This document shows positions 25,826 to 36,907 of a stretch of 64,000 nt of DNA, piece after piece. The stretch comes from Coprococcus sp. OM04-5BH. GTDB taxonomy: Bacteria > Bacillota > Clostridia > Lachnospirales > Lachnospiraceae. Position numbers and translations under genes: made by a program. The notes under the pieces were generated by a model. The model was not told where the DNA came from. It searched no databases and worked only from the letters and a program-made list of their open reading frames with translations. The stretch lies in the NCBI RefSeq assembly GCF_003482105.1, contig NZ_QULM01000001.1:310001-374000 (forward strand), read 5' to 3'. Each line of letters opens with the position of its first letter. Position 1 is the stretch's first letter.

Positions 25826-26063
25826 TTATCCACATATGGTGTTTATATTAATGATGATTAGTATGTATAACCTGTTGAAAACTCATTTTAAATGATTTTT
25901 CCTCAAAATTGACAATGTTTATAACCCCCATGGTAATAAACATCAATCTATTGATTAACAACATTTATACATGGCAGATAATTCCTTTATTTTCAAGGGG
26001 TTCGGGAATTATCAACACTTACAATACCCCTACTACTATTACTACTATAATATTATTAATTAA
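25826..26063. other. oriC unwinding region (DnaA boxes, DnaA-trio, AT-rich DUE)
   Basis: A perfect DnaA box TTATCCACA lies at 25826-25834, right after dnaA. Further on, a TTATCAACA box (26009-26017) is followed by CCCC and then TACTACTATTACTACTAT (26031-26048), which on the other strand reads as consecutive TAG/TAA-like DnaA trios, and then by AATATTATTAATTAAA. This order of box, G/C spacer, trios and AT-rich stretch matches the Bacillus subtilis basal unwinding system. Opening would occur just before dnaN. Confidence 0.85.
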
Positions 26064-26102
26064 ATGAGATGCACACGGTGCCTGAAAGGAGTTATAAACA
26101 TT

Positions 26103-27215
26103 ATGAAAATTTCATGTATGAAGAACAGTTTTCTCCAGGGAATAAATATTGTTATGAAAGCTGTATCTAACAAAACTACTCATCCTATTCTTTCATGTAT
26201 ACTGATTGAAGCAGCAAATGGCAAGATCAAGCTCACTGCAAATGATATGGAGATAGGAATTGAAAGTTACATAAAGGGAAACGTTACAGAGGAAGGAAAG
26301 GTTGCCTTAGATGCCAAGCTTCTCTCAGACATTATAAAGAAATTCCCTGACAGTGAAGTTTTTATAGATGTAAATGAAGATTTTAAGACAACCTTAAGAT
26401 GTGAGAAGTCCAAGTTCGTTCTTTCAGGTAAGTCAGGAGATGACTTCGCAAGCCTTCCTGAGGTTGCAAAGAATAAGTGTGTAACAATTTCACAGTATAC
26501 TTTAAGAGAGATAATCAACCAGACTATCTTCTCAATTTCAGATAACGAGAATAATAAGCTTATGACAGGAGAGCTTATTGAGGTAAATAATAATATTCTC
26601 AGCATAGTTTCCCTTGACGGTCACAGAATTTCCATAAGAAAGGTAAGACTTAAGGGAATAAACAATGATGTTAAGGTTGTTGTACCGGGTAAGTCTCTCT
26701 CTGATATAAGCAAGATAATAAACGGCGGAATTGATGATGAAGTAAAGATATACTTTAACGAGAATAATGTATTATTCTGTTTCAACGATACAAAGGTTGT
26801 TTCAAGACTTATTGAGGGTGAATATTTCAGAATAAACAGCATGCTTTCAGTTGATTATGAAATAAAAATAACCGCAAATAAGAGAGACCTTCTTAATTCC
26901 ATAGACAGAGCTTCCATCATGATAAAGGAATCAGACAAGAAGCCTATCAAGCTTTCCATAGAGGATGATCTTCTCAGATTAAAGATAGATTCCCTTGTAG
27001 GATCAAACACTGAAGAGGTTGAGATAAAAAAGGAAGGTGCAAATCTTATTATTGGATTTAATCCTAAATTCCTTATGGATGCTTTAAGAGTAATTGATGA
27101 TGAAGAGATAACTATCTACATGAACAACAAGAAGGCACCTTGTCTTATTAAGGATGAGCAGGAAAGTTATCTGTACCTGATTCTTCCAATGGGAATAAAT
27201 GATAGTGTAGATTGA
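26103..27215 (+). CDS. dnaN: DNA polymerase III beta subunit (sliding clamp)
   Basis: Ring-shaped processivity clamp, built of three similar domains per subunit. The N-terminus MKISCMKNSFLQGINIV, VSNKTTHPILSC and the C-terminal YLILPM end are family hallmarks. The open frame extends to 26064, but GAAAGGAG at 26084-26091 supports the ATG at 26103 and gives 370 residues, the normal length; the longer version would begin inside the unwinding element. Confidence 0.97.
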   Translation: MKISCMKNSFLQGINIVMKAVSNKTTHPILSCILIEAANGKIKLTANDMEIGIESYIKGNVTEEGKVALDAKLLSDIIKKFPDSEVFIDVNEDFKTTLRCEKSKFVLSGKSGDDFASLPEVAKNKCVTISQYTLREIINQTIFSISDNENNKLMTGELIEVNNNILSIVSLDGHRISIRKVRLKGINNDVKVVVPGKSLSDISKIINGGIDDEVKIYFNENNVLFCFNDTKVVSRLIEGEYFRINSMLSVDYEIKITANKRDLLNSIDRASIMIKESDKKPIKLSIEDDLLRLKIDSLVGSNTEEVEIKKEGANLIIGFNPKFLMDALRVIDDEEITIYMNNKKAPCLIKDEQESYLYLILPMGINDSVD

Positions 27216-27236
27216 TCTGATTGAAAGGCAGAAAAG

Positions 27237-27446
27237 ATGGAGATAATTAAACTTAGAGATGAATTTATAAAGCTTGGTCAGGCATTAAAGGCTGCGGGAT
27301 TCGTAGATTCAGGAGTAGAAGCAAAGGAATATATAGTTCAGGGACTGGTTCTTGTAAACGGTGAAGTTGAAACAAGAAGGGGAAGAAAGCTATATGACGG
27401 AGATGAGGTTGTCTTTGATGGAGACAAGATAAGTATCCAGAAGTAG
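27237..27446 (+). CDS. S4-domain RNA-binding protein (YaaA/RlbA type)
   Basis: A 69-residue protein consisting of a single S4 domain with FIKLGQALKAAGFVDSG and VLVNGEVETRRGRKL, the RNA-binding core. In Firmicutes this gene (yaaA/rlbA) always lies between dnaN and recF; it is linked to ribosome assembly. It begins 21 bp after dnaN. Confidence 0.92.
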   Translation: MEIIKLRDEFIKLGQALKAAGFVDSGVEAKEYIVQGLVLVNGEVETRRGRKLYDGDEVVFDGDKISIQK

Positions 27447-27468
27447 TGATCTCATCAATATAGACATT

Positions 27469-28551
27469 ATGTACATAAAATCATTAAAGTTAAATAATTT
27501 CAGAAATTATGAAAATCTGGATATTTCTTTTGAAAAAAATACGAATATTCTTTATGGGGACAATGCTCAGGGAAAGACAAATATACTGGAATCCATATAT
27601 ATGTCTTCCACTACCAGGTCCCACAGAGGAAGCAAAGACAGAGAAGTAATAAGAATAGGTCAGGAAGAGTCACATATAAGAGTATGCATTAATAAATGTG
27701 ATGTAGATCATGAAATAGATATGCATATCAAGAAAAGCAAAAATAAGGGAGTAGCAGTTGATGGTGTTTCAATACACAGAACAACTGAATTATTTGGTTT
27801 ATTAAATGTGATTTTTTTCTCTCCGGAGGACTTGTCCATAATAAAAAACGGACCTTCTGAAAGAAGAAGATTTATTGATATGGAGCTGTGCCAGTTAAAT
27901 AAGCTCTATTACCAAAATCTTTCCTCATATCATAAGATATTAAATCAGAGAAACAGTCTTCTTAAACAGCTTGCCTACAATAAGAGTCTCATGGATACTC
28001 TTGAGGTATGGGATGACCAGTTAGTATTGTATGGATCAAGGGTCATAGAAGAAAGGGAAAGATTTGTACGGATGATGAATGAGATCATATACGACATACA
28101 CTATAATCTTACATCCGGTAAAGAAAAGCTTGAGATAGTATATGAAAAGAGTGTAGAAGCAGATAAATTCAAAGATACTCTTGTTGATAAGAAAAATGTG
28201 GATTTAAACTATACAAGTACCCAGACAGGACCCCACAGGGATGATATTTCATTCTTGATAAATGGTATAGATGCAAGAAAATTCGGATCCCAGGGACAGC
28301 AAAGGACTGTGGCACTTTCATTAAAGATGGCTGAAATTAAACTTGTTAAGAAGATGATAAATGACGATCCCATACTTTTACTTGATGATGTAATGAGTGA
28401 GCTTGACAGTAAGAGAAGGGCTTCGCTGATAGATGAGATAAAAGATATACAGACAATTATAACCTGTACCGGTTATGACGATTTTATAAAAGAACAGATG
28501 ACGATCAACAGTGTTTACAAAGTAGTGAATGGTACTGTTTCTAAGGAGTGA
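27469..28551 (+). CDS. recF: DNA replication and repair protein RecF
   Basis: SMC-like ATPase that helps load RecA at gaps. The 360-residue protein has an N-terminal MYIKSLKLNNFRNYENL, Walker A GDNAQGKTN near 31, the signature FGSQGQQRTVALSLKMAE near 267 and Walker B LLLDDVMSELD near 304. There is no strong SD; the start is set by the conserved N-terminus. It belongs to the dnaA-gyrA series and precedes gyrB by 32 bp. Confidence 0.97.
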   Translation: MYIKSLKLNNFRNYENLDISFEKNTNILYGDNAQGKTNILESIYMSSTTRSHRGSKDREVIRIGQEESHIRVCINKCDVDHEIDMHIKKSKNKGVAVDGVSIHRTTELFGLLNVIFFSPEDLSIIKNGPSERRRFIDMELCQLNKLYYQNLSSYHKILNQRNSLLKQLAYNKSLMDTLEVWDDQLVLYGSRVIEERERFVRMMNEIIYDIHYNLTSGKEKLEIVYEKSVEADKFKDTLVDKKNVDLNYTSTQTGPHRDDISFLINGIDARKFGSQGQQRTVALSLKMAEIKLVKKMINDDPILLLDDVMSELDSKRRASLIDEIKDIQTIITCTGYDDFIKEQMTINSVYKVVNGTVSKE

Positions 28552-28583
28552 TCAGCATTTGCTGATTATTAAGGAGGACAAAA

Positions 28584-30509
28584 ATGGGTAACAATTATGA
28601 AGAATATGATGCTGACCAAATCCAGATCCTAGAGGGACTGGAAGCGGTAAGAAAAAGACCTGGTATGTACATAGGAAGTACGTCCGAGAGAGGATTACAT
28701 CATCTTGTGTATGAAATAGTAGATAATTCAGTTGATGAGGCATTGGCTGGATTTTGTACTCATATTGAGGTATTCATAAACAAGGATAACTCCATAACTG
28801 TTATTGATGATGGTCGAGGTATCCCTATAGGTATACAGAAGAAGACAGGTATACCTGCTGTTGAGGTAGTATTCACTATACTTCATGCCGGAGGAAAGTT
28901 CGGTGGCGGAGGATACAAGGTATCAGGTGGATTGCACGGTGTAGGTGCGTCAGTGGTTAATGCCCTTTCAAACTGGCTTGAGGTTGAAGTAACAAGAGAT
29001 GGAAAAGTATATAAGCAGCGTTACGAAAGAGGAAAGGTAATGTATAAGCTTAAGGAGATTGGTGAGGCTCCTGCGGATAAATCCGGAACAAAGGTAACAT
29101 TCCTTCCTGATGATACAATATTTGAACAGACAGTTTATGATTTTGATACCTTAAGAAACAGACTTCGTGAGATAGCATTCCTTACAAAGGGATTAAGAAT
29201 TACCCTTACAGACTTAAGAGAAGAGCCTGCAAAGGTAAGAAGTTTCCATTACGAGGGAGGTATAAAGGAATTTGTCCAGTACCTTAACAGACATAAGACT
29301 CCTCTTTACGAGAAGGTAATCTACTGTGAGGGTATGAAGAATGATGTAATGGTAGAGGTTGCTCTCCAGCATAATGACTCTTACAATGAATCAACATATT
29401 CATTTGTAAATAATATAGTTACACCTGAGGGTGGAACACATCTTACAGGCTTTAAGGCTGCAATAACCAAGGTATTCAACGATTATGCAAGAAAGAACGG
29501 AATACTTAAGGACAAGGATGACAATCTGTCGGGAGATGACCTGAGAGAGGGTCTTACAGCAGTTATATCGGTTAAGATCGGTAATCCTCAGTTTGAGGGA
29601 CAGACCAAGCAGAAGCTGGGTAACTCAGAAGCAAGGCCTGCAGTAGAAGGAATAGTAACCGAACAGTTAACCTATTTCCTTGAACAGAATCCTGATGTAG
29701 CCAAGATAATCGTAAACAAGGCAACACTTGCCCAGAGAGCAAGAATAGCTGCAAGAAAAGCAAGAGATGTGGCAAGAAAGGCTAATCTCGGTGACAATAT
29801 GGCACTTCCTGGAAAGCTTGCAGACTGTTCAGATAAGGATCCTAAGAACTGTGAGATATATATAGTCGAGGGTGATTCCGCTGGTGGTTCAGCAAAGACT
29901 GCCAGATCAAGAGCAACCCAGGCTATACTTCCGTTAAGAGGTAAGATACTTAATGTGGAGAAGGCAAGAATAGACAGAATACTTGGAAATGAAGAAATTA
30001 AGGCCATGATAACTGCATTTGGAACAGGTATACATGAGAACTTTGATATAAGCAAGCTCAGATATAACAAGATAATCATTATGACTGATGCCGATGTAGA
30101 CGGAGCCCATATTGCAACACTTCTGCTTACCTTCTTCTACAGATTTATGCCTGACCTTATAAGAAAGGGACATGTATATCTGGCACAGCCTCCTCTCTAT
30201 AAGTTAGAGAAGAATAAGAAGATATGGTATGCATACAGTGATGATGAGCTTAACAGAATACTTAACGAGGTAGGAAGAGATCAGAACAACAAGATTCAGC
30301 GATACAAGGGTCTTGGTGAGATGGATCCTGAACAGCTTTGGGAGACAACAATGGATCCTGAGAGAAGAATACTTCTTAAGGTTGCCATAGATGATGACGA
30401 CGAGTCAGAGATAGATATGACATTTAACGTATTAATGGGTGACAAGGTTGAGCCTCGTAGAGAATTCATAGAGAAGAATGCGAAGTACGTTAAGAATCTG
30501 GATATTTAA
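28584..30509 (+). CDS. gyrB: DNA gyrase subunit B
   Basis: ATPase subunit of gyrase. The 641-residue protein has the GHKL domain with [14 protein letters not shown] near residue 47 and [15 protein letters not shown] near 115, the TOPRIM domain with [11 protein letters not shown] near 431 and DADVDGAHI near 505, and the C-terminal [28 protein letters not shown] precedes the start. Assignment as gyrB rather than parE rests on its place after recF and on pairing with a GyrA that has a canonical GyrA box. Confidence 0.97.
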   Translation: MGNNYEEYDADQIQILEGLEAVRKRPGMYIGSTSERGLHHLVYEIVDNSVDEALAGFCTHIEVFINKDNSITVIDDGRGIPIGIQKKTGIPAVEVVFTILHAGGKFGGGGYKVSGGLHGVGASVVNALSNWLEVEVTRDGKVYKQRYERGKVMYKLKEIGEAPADKSGTKVTFLPDDTIFEQTVYDFDTLRNRLREIAFLTKGLRITLTDLREEPAKVRSFHYEGGIKEFVQYLNRHKTPLYEKVIYCEGMKNDVMVEVALQHNDSYNESTYSFVNNIVTPEGGTHLTGFKAAITKVFNDYARKNGILKDKDDNLSGDDLREGLTAVISVKIGNPQFEGQTKQKLGNSEARPAVEGIVTEQLTYFLEQNPDVAKIIVNKATLAQRARIAARKARDVARKANLGDNMALPGKLADCSDKDPKNCEIYIVEGDSAGGSAKTARSRATQAILPLRGKILNVEKARIDRILGNEEIKAMITAFGTGIHENFDISKLRYNKIIIMTDADVDGAHIATLLLTFFYRFMPDLIRKGHVYLAQPPLYKLEKNKKIWYAYSDDELNRILNEVGRDQNNKIQRYKGLGEMDPEQLWETTMDPERRILLKVAIDDDDESEIDMTFNVLMGDKVEPRREFIEKNAKYVKNLDI

Positions 30510-30546
30510 TATTTGAACATTTTTCTTTTGATGAAAGGATGAAAAA

Positions 30547-33135
30547 ATGGAAGACGATAAGATTTTTGATAAGGTAGATGAGGTTGGTCTTAAAAAGACA
30601 ATGGAACGCTCATATATAGATTATGCCATGAGTGTTATCGCAGCCAGAGCACTGCCGGATGTCAGAGACGGATTAAAGCCTGTACAGAGAAGAATTCTCC
30701 ATGCAATGATAGAGTTGAATAACGGACCCGACAAGCCACATCGTAAATGTGCCCGTATTGTCGGTGATACAATGGGTAAATATCATCCACACGGAGACAG
30801 TTCTATCTATGAAGCTCTCGTAAAGCTTGCACAGGAATGGAATACAAGATATCCACTGGTTGACGGTCACGGAAACTTCGGTTCAGTGGATGGAGATCAT
30901 GCGGCTGCCATGCGATATACAGAGGCAAGACTTTCAAAGATATCCATGGAAATGTTAGCTGATATTAACAAGAATACAGTTGATTTCGTACCTAACTTTG
31001 ATGAAACAGAGAAGGAGCCTACAGTTCTTCCGTCAAGGTATCCTAATCTTCTTGTAAATGGTACATCAGGTATAGCAGTTGGTATGGCAACCAATATCCC
31101 TCCACATAACTTAAGAGAGATAATCGGTGCTGCGGTAAAGGTCATAGATAACAAGATAGAGGAAAACAGGGAGACCACCATAGAAGAGCTTATGGAGATA
31201 GTAAAGGGTCCTGATTTCCCTACAGGAGCACAGATCTTAGGCAGAAGGGGAATAAACGACGCTTACAGAACAGGAAGAGGTAAGATAAAGGTTCGTGGTG
31301 TTACCGATATTGAGGTTATGCCAAACGGTAAGAGCAGAATTGTTATTACAGAGCTTCCTTACATGGTAAACAAGGCACTTCTTATCCAGAAGATGGTTGA
31401 GCTTGTAAAGGATAAGAGAATTGAAGGAATTACAGATATAAGAGATGAGTCCTCAAGAGAGGGTATGAGAGTTGTTGTTGAGCTTAGAAAGGATGCCAAT
31501 GCCAATGTTATTCTTAATCAGCTCTACAAGCATACCCAGCTCCAGGATACATTTGGAGTAATAATGCTTGCACTGGTTGAAAATCAGCCAAGGATACTTA
31601 ATCTCAACGAAATGCTCTTCTATTACATAAAGCACCAGGAAGATGTTGTAACCAGAAGAACACAGTACGACCTTAACAAGGCAGAAGAGAGAGACCATAT
31701 ATTACAGGGTCTGCTTATTGCCCTTGACAATATTGATGAAGTAATACAGATAATCAGAGCGTCAAGAACTGCAAATGAAGCCAAGATAAATCTCATGGAG
31801 AGATTTGGACTTTCAGATGCACAGGCTCAGGCAATCGTAGATATGAAGCTTCGTTCTCTTACAGGTCTGGAAAGAGAAAAGATTGAGAACGAGCACAGAG
31901 AGTTAGTTGCAAGGATTGCAGAGTTAAAGGCAATACTCGCAGACAAGAACAAGCTTCTCGGTGTTATCAAGACAGAATTACTGGCAATATCAGATAAGTA
32001 CGGTGATGACAGAAGAACCTCCCTTGGTCAGGATGATGATGATATTAAGGATGAAGAGCTTATTGAGAAGGAAAACATTGTAGTAGCAAGAACTCATCTT
32101 GGATACATTAAGAGAATGCAGGATGATAACTTTAAGGCTCAGAAGAGAGGTGGTAAGGGTATTAAGGGTATGCCTACTATCGAAGATGATTATATCGAAG
32201 ATATATTCATGACCACTACCCACCACTATATTATGTTCTTCACCAATAAGGGAAGGGTGTACAGGTTAAAGGGCTATGATATACCTGAATCAAGCAGGAC
32301 TGCGAGAGGAGTAGCTATCGTAAATCTCCTTGAGATGTTGCCTGGTGAGAAGGTAACAGCCATCATTCCATTCAAGAGATATGAAGAGAACAAATATCTG
32401 TTCATGGCAACCAAGAATGGTATGATTAAGAAAACACCACTCATTGATTATGTAAATGTGAAAAGATCAGGACTTATCGCCATCGATCTTAAGGATGATG
32501 ATGACCTTATCGAGGTTAAGATCACTGACGGTAAGGATGATATGTTCCTTATTACTGAGGGTGGAATGTGTATCAGATTTAATGAGAGAGATGTAAGGAG
32601 TACCGGACGTAGTACTATGGGTGTGAAGGGTATAAGCCTTTCAAAGGATGATAAGGTAATATCACTCATCATGGGAAGTCATGGGGACCATATTCTCTTT
32701 GTTACAAAAAATGGTATGGGCAAGAAGACAGATATTGCTGAATTCTCATCCCAGAATCGTGGCGGTAAGGGTCTTAAGTGTTACAAGATTACTGAGAAGA
32801 CAGGAAATCTTGTAGGTGCCAAGATAGTAAATGATGAAAATGAAATGATGTTGATAACCAATGAGGGTATAATAATAAGATTTGACAGCAGTGATGTGTC
32901 AGCTCTTGGAAGAGTAACATCCGGTGTTAAACTTATGAACATTGATTATGAAAATGGGGTGTTTGTTGCAGCTATTACAAAGGTAAGAGACAAGCCGGCA
33001 GAAATTTCATCCAGCGACATAGTTGATGAGGATGAGGTTGAAACAACAGCCATTGAAGTTATTGATGACGTTGAAGATACCGGCAATGCTTGGACTGAAC
33101 AAGATAACGGCTCTGTTGATGAAGATAAGGAATAA
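30547..33135 (+). CDS. gyrA: DNA gyrase subunit A
   Basis: Breakage-reunion subunit of gyrase. In the 862-residue protein the active-site tyrosine is in [11 protein letters not shown] near residue 123; the quinolone-determining segment [19 protein letters not shown] has the susceptible-type Ser and Glu. The C-terminal wrapping domain carries the GyrA box as QKRGGKG near 535, marking it as gyrase rather than topoisomerase IV. An acidic tail follows. It starts 37 bp after gyrB with GAAAGGA. Confidence 0.97.
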   Translation: MEDDKIFDKVDEVGLKKTMERSYIDYAMSVIAARALPDVRDGLKPVQRRILHAMIELNNGPDKPHRKCARIVGDTMGKYHPHGDSSIYEALVKLAQEWNTRYPLVDGHGNFGSVDGDHAAAMRYTEARLSKISMEMLADINKNTVDFVPNFDETEKEPTVLPSRYPNLLVNGTSGIAVGMATNIPPHNLREIIGAAVKVIDNKIEENRETTIEELMEIVKGPDFPTGAQILGRRGINDAYRTGRGKIKVRGVTDIEVMPNGKSRIVITELPYMVNKALLIQKMVELVKDKRIEGITDIRDESSREGMRVVVELRKDANANVILNQLYKHTQLQDTFGVIMLALVENQPRILNLNEMLFYYIKHQEDVVTRRTQYDLNKAEERDHILQGLLIALDNIDEVIQIIRASRTANEAKINLMERFGLSDAQAQAIVDMKLRSLTGLEREKIENEHRELVARIAELKAILADKNKLLGVIKTELLAISDKYGDDRRTSLGQDDDDIKDEELIEKENIVVARTHLGYIKRMQDDNFKAQKRGGKGIKGMPTIEDDYIEDIFMTTTHHYIMFFTNKGRVYRLKGYDIPESSRTARGVAIVNLLEMLPGEKVTAIIPFKRYEENKYLFMATKNGMIKKTPLIDYVNVKRSGLIAIDLKDDDDLIEVKITDGKDDMFLITEGGMCIRFNERDVRSTGRSTMGVKGISLSKDDKVISLIMGSHGDHILFVTKNGMGKKTDIAEFSSQNRGGKGLKCYKITEKTGNLVGAKIVNDENEMMLITNEGIIIRFDSSDVSALGRVTSGVKLMNIDYENGVFVAAITKVRDKPAEISSSDIVDEDEVETTAIEVIDDVEDTGNAWTEQDNGSVDEDKE

Positions 33136-33188
33136 AGAGAAAATCACGAAAAATAATCAATTTTTTGTGATGGGTGGAGGAAGCCATA

Positions 33189-33470
33189 GTGACAGATTTT
33201 ATTAAAGTACTTGCCGATACAGCTACGGAGGTTACAACGGAAGCAGGAAGCAGTGCCACAACGGAGGCAAAAAATGAGATATTAAACATCATTAATATTG
33301 CCAGGAACACTGATAAAATATCCATGATCATAAAGGATGTAATAGTGATCCTTGTGGTGATCGCAATATTTTTTCTTGTAATAACAATTCTGCTTCACGT
33401 AAGAAAAGCGTATATACACAGCAAGGATCCTGATTATGAACATAATGACGATGATTTCCTTGATGAGTAA
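33189..33470 (+). CDS. Small single-pass membrane protein of unknown function
   Basis: From the GTG at 33189, positioned 8 bases after GGAGG, the protein has 93 residues: a Thr/Ala-rich N-terminal half, one transmembrane helix (about residues 47-72), a basic patch after it and an acidic C-terminus. An earlier in-frame GTG at 33174 overlaps the SD and is rejected. No domain is recognised. A small hairpin (ATCAC/GTGAT, 33142-33174) separates it from gyrA. Confidence 0.65.
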   Translation: MTDFIKVLADTATEVTTEAGSSATTEAKNEILNIINIARNTDKISMIIKDVIVILVVIAIFFLVITILLHVRKAYIHSKDPDYEHNDDDFLDE

Positions 33471-33586
33471 TGTACTAAATCAAACAAGCAACTGATGACC
33501 AGGGAGATGGGTTTTGCGGCCCATCCCCCTGAAATCTGTGTTAAGGGATCACAGGTTTCACAGTAATTATTCCCGAAAAAAGAAGA

Positions 33587-34429
33587 ATGAGGATAATAAA
33601 GACAGAAAGTATAATTGATGTTGTAAAGGACATGTGCATAAAGGCAAATATACATTTGTCCCAGGATATGGAAGATACCATAAGAAAAGCAGCAGCAGAA
33701 GAAGACAGCAAACTTGGAAGACAGATCATGAATCAGCTATGTGATAACCTTGATATAGCAGCAAGAGACGAAATTGCAATATGTCAGGATACCGGCATGG
33801 CTGTATTTTTTGTTAATATAGGACAGGATGTACACCTTGAAGGAATGAATATTACAGACGCCATAAATGAAGGTGTAAGAAGAGGTTACAAAGAAGGATA
33901 TCTCAGAAAGTCAGTTGTATCGGATCCACTTTTAAGGGTAAATACAAACGACAACACTCCTGCCATTATCCACTATGACATTGTGCCGGGAGATAAGCTT
34001 GAGATCACAATAGCTCCTAAGGGCTTTGGAAGCGAGAACATGAGCAGGGTGTTCATGCTTAAGCCTGCTGACGGAGAAGAGGGTGTAAAGGAAGCTATCG
34101 TAAAGGCTGTTATGGAAGCAGGACCTAATGCATGCCCACCGGTATTTGTAGGTGTTGGCTTAGGCGGAGACTTTGAGTTATCGGCAGAGCTTGCCAAGAA
34201 AGCTCTTACAAGAAAGGCAGGGGAACATTCAAAGCTTCCTCACATTGCCAGGATAGAGGAAGAGGTGCTTGATACAATAAACAAGAGCGGTATAGGTCCT
34301 GGTGGCTTAGGCGGTAAGACCACAGCCCTTGCAGTAAATATTGAAACCTACGCAACCCACATTGCTGGTATGCCACTTGCGGTAAATATGTGCTGCCATG
34401 TAAACAGACATGTTACAGTCGTAATTTAA
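33587..34429 (+). CDS. Fumarate hydratase class I, alpha subunit
   Basis: Iron-sulfur hydro-lyase subunit interconverting fumarate and malate (or L-tartrate to oxaloacetate in the related Ttd enzymes). In the 280-residue protein three cysteines expected to bind the 4Fe-4S cluster are visible: CQDTGM near 66, NACPP near 183 and MCCHVNRH at the end. GPGGLGGKTTALAV near 244 is a family motif. The beta subunit follows after about 100 bp. The gap before it (33471-33586) contains a GC-rich hairpin (AGGG..ATGGG / CCCAT..CCCT). Confidence 0.92.
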   Translation: MRIIKTESIIDVVKDMCIKANIHLSQDMEDTIRKAAAEEDSKLGRQIMNQLCDNLDIAARDEIAICQDTGMAVFFVNIGQDVHLEGMNITDAINEGVRRGYKEGYLRKSVVSDPLLRVNTNDNTPAIIHYDIVPGDKLEITIAPKGFGSENMSRVFMLKPADGEEGVKEAIVKAVMEAGPNACPPVFVGVGLGGDFELSAELAKKALTRKAGEHSKLPHIARIEEEVLDTINKSGIGPGGLGGKTTALAVNIETYATHIAGMPLAVNMCCHVNRHVTVVI

Positions 34430-34532
34430 TATGAGAATATTAATATAACTGTATTTGAGAGACATATTATATGATCTGGACAATTTATATAATAAACTAA
34501 TCTGATATTTGGATAAGGAGATTGGATAAATA

Positions 34533-35129
34533 ATGGAAAAACATATAAATGCACCATTTGACAAGAAACAGGTTAAAGACCTTAAAGCCGGTGACTATGT
34601 ATATATTTCAGGAACCATCTATAGTGCAAGAGATGCGGCGCATAAGAGAATGTATGATGCTATCCTTGCGTCAGAGTATAGTGACGCCGATGGAAAGACA
34701 TTATATGAAAAAGGTGTAATACCATTTGATCTTACAAATAATGTAATATATTATCTTGGACCTACACCTGCAAAGGAGGGACAGGTAATAGGTTCTGCAG
34801 GACCTACAACCAGTACAAGAATGGACAAATACACCCCACTTATTTTAAGCAAGGGTCTTAACGGAATGATAGGAAAGGGTAAGAGAGGTCAGGCAGTAAT
34901 AGATTCAATAATCAAGGATCAGGCAGTTTACTTTGCTGCCGTAGGTGGAGCCGGTGCACTTTTGTCCGGCTGTATCAAGGAGTCAGAGGTCATTGCATAT
35001 GATGACCTTGGAGCAGAAGCAATCAGGAAAATGAGAGTTGAAAATTTCCCGGCTATAGTTGTTATCGATTGCCAGGGAAACAATCTCTATGAAACAGCGG
35101 TTGAGGATTACAGAAACTCAAGGACTTAA
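34533..35129 (+). CDS. Fumarate hydratase class I, beta subunit
   Basis: Partner of the upstream alpha subunit; the two halves correspond to the single-chain FumA/FumB of enteric bacteria. The 198-residue protein has GTIYSARDAAHKRMY near the N-terminus, GPTTSTRMDKYTP near 96 and GKGKRGQ near 119, the substrate-contact region. AAGGAGATT precedes the start. Together they make a complete two-subunit fumarase, common in anaerobes. Confidence 0.92.
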   Translation: MEKHINAPFDKKQVKDLKAGDYVYISGTIYSARDAAHKRMYDAILASEYSDADGKTLYEKGVIPFDLTNNVIYYLGPTPAKEGQVIGSAGPTTSTRMDKYTPLILSKGLNGMIGKGKRGQAVIDSIIKDQAVYFAAVGGAGALLSGCIKESEVIAYDDLGAEAIRKMRVENFPAIVVIDCQGNNLYETAVEDYRNSRT

Positions 35130-35142
35130 GGAGGGATATTCC

Positions 35143-36825
35143 ATGGGAAAGCAATCAAGAAAGAAAACATCGGCAAATAAGAACATATTCACCAGCGGGT
35201 TTGTATTTTCAAAGGTAAATGCAGTAATGCTGGTGCTGTTTCTTATAGTTGAAGCAATATATTATTATATTTGCGTGCCTTCATTAAGCATATATTCCGG
35301 TGAACTGTATCAGTGGCTTATTGTTACTGTTATTCTTCTTATGGTATGTTTCCTTAATTTAAAGAAAAAGGAAAATGTAATAATAGTAGACGGAGTAAAG
35401 CTGGTAAATAAGGTAACCAAGTACGGTATTATGGCAATCGCAGGCATAATCGTGATTCTTATATTTGCGTCATTTTTCTCATCCAAGCTTTTCTTTTCAT
35501 CCAAGTATGCAAGTCTTATAAACATTGAGGATGGAAACTTTGCTACAGATATACCTGAGAGCACAGATATAAACAATATTGCTCTAATGGATACAGAAAC
35601 AGCCAAGATAATCGGAGAGAGAGCCATAGGTTCCCTTTCAGATGTGGTAAGCCAGTATGTGGTAAGCGATTACTACAGCACAATAGATTACAACGGAAGA
35701 CCTATGAAAGTAGCGTCTCTGGAATATGCTGGATTTATCAAATACTTTAACAACAAGAATGCCGGGGTTCCGGGATATGTTCTGGTGGATCCTGTAAAGA
35801 ACGAGGCACAGTATGTAAAGCTTGATAAGCCAATGAAGTATGTGCCATCAGCGTATTTTAATGATAATCTCATGAGACATGTCCAGATGAAGTATCCTAC
35901 AAAGCTTATAGATGATTATTATCTTGAGCTTGATAATGAGGGAAATCCATACTATATATGTCCTACCATGAAGGCAAATGCCGGTCTATTCGGAGCCATG
36001 GATGTAGATGGCGTCATTGTGTGTGATCCGTGTACAGGTGATACTGTATATTATCCGGTGGGCAATGTACCAAACTGGATAGACAGAGTGTATGACGGAG
36101 ATCTCATGTGTCAGAAGTATGATTGGTACGGAAGATTATCAGGCGGATATATAAACAGCATTATCGGAAACAAGGGATGTAAGAAGACTACAGATGACTA
36201 TGGTTATAAGGTTATGGATGGAGATGTATGGGTTTATACCGGAGTAACCTCTGTAAATGCAGATGAGTCTAATATAGGCTTTGTCCTTATGAACTTAAGA
36301 ACCGGCGAAAGTAAATATTACAACATTGCCGGTGCCGAGGAGTATTCTGCCATGAGTTCCGCAGAGGGACAGGTACAAAATCTTGGTTACAGGGCGAGCT
36401 TCCCATCACTTATAAATATTAAGAATATCCCGACATATATAATGGTTCTGAAGGATAATGCGGGACTTGTAAAAATGTATGCTTTGGTAAATGTGGAAAA
36501 ATATAACATTGTTGCTACAGGAAACACCCAGAGGGACGCTCTTAAGGAATATACCAGATTACTGTATGAAAATGGCATAACAAACAGCAGTTCAGACCTT
36601 GAAGGTATGCCAAATAAGGATATAGTTGTAAAGGATATCAAGTATATTGCTGTGGAAAATGAGACATATGTCTACATTACCGACAAGGATGGTAATGTGT
36701 ACAAACAGAAATTTGCAGATAATGAACAGTTGATATTTATCCAGCCGGGAGACAAGATAAAGATATATTACGCTGAAAGCGAAGATAATATAAATATCCT
36801 CAGTGACTTTGAGAAGTCAAATTAA
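35143..36825 (+). CDS. Large membrane protein of unknown function
   Basis: From the ATG at 35143 (AAGGAGGG upstream) the protein has 560 residues. It begins with a basic stretch, then three hydrophobic segments (about residues 24-46, 57-75 and 95-118). The remaining ~440 residues form a Tyr/Asp/Asn-rich domain that is probably outside the cell, with PTMKANAG and DPCTGDTVYYPVGNVPNWIDRVYD as compact motifs, and no cysteine pattern or enzymatic motif that I recognise. It begins 13 bp after the fumarase beta gene. An earlier in-frame ATG lies inside that gene and is rejected. Confidence 0.7.
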   Translation: MGKQSRKKTSANKNIFTSGFVFSKVNAVMLVLFLIVEAIYYYICVPSLSIYSGELYQWLIVTVILLMVCFLNLKKKENVIIVDGVKLVNKVTKYGIMAIAGIIVILIFASFFSSKLFFSSKYASLINIEDGNFATDIPESTDINNIALMDTETAKIIGERAIGSLSDVVSQYVVSDYYSTIDYNGRPMKVASLEYAGFIKYFNNKNAGVPGYVLVDPVKNEAQYVKLDKPMKYVPSAYFNDNLMRHVQMKYPTKLIDDYYLELDNEGNPYYICPTMKANAGLFGAMDVDGVIVCDPCTGDTVYYPVGNVPNWIDRVYDGDLMCQKYDWYGRLSGGYINSIIGNKGCKKTTDDYGYKVMDGDVWVYTGVTSVNADESNIGFVLMNLRTGESKYYNIAGAEEYSAMSSAEGQVQNLGYRASFPSLINIKNIPTYIMVLKDNAGLVKMYALVNVEKYNIVATGNTQRDALKEYTRLLYENGITNSSSDLEGMPNKDIVVKDIKYIAVENETYVYITDKDGNVYKQKFADNEQLIFIQPGDKIKIYYAESEDNINILSDFEKSN

Positions 36826-36839
36826 ATAAAATATTTGCA

Positions 36840-36853
36840 AGAACATATGTTTG
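36840..36853. promoter_or_regulatory. SOS-box-like site upstream of parE
   Basis: AGAACATATGTTTG matches the Gram-positive LexA consensus GAAC-RNRY-GTTY. It lies 55 bp before the parE start codon. The same core, fully symmetric, occurs at 7835-7848. Confidence 0.45.
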
Positions 36854-36907
36854 TGTGATATAGTCAGATAAAAACAGATTATGGTGAAATTAAGAAGGGA
36901 AAGTTAG

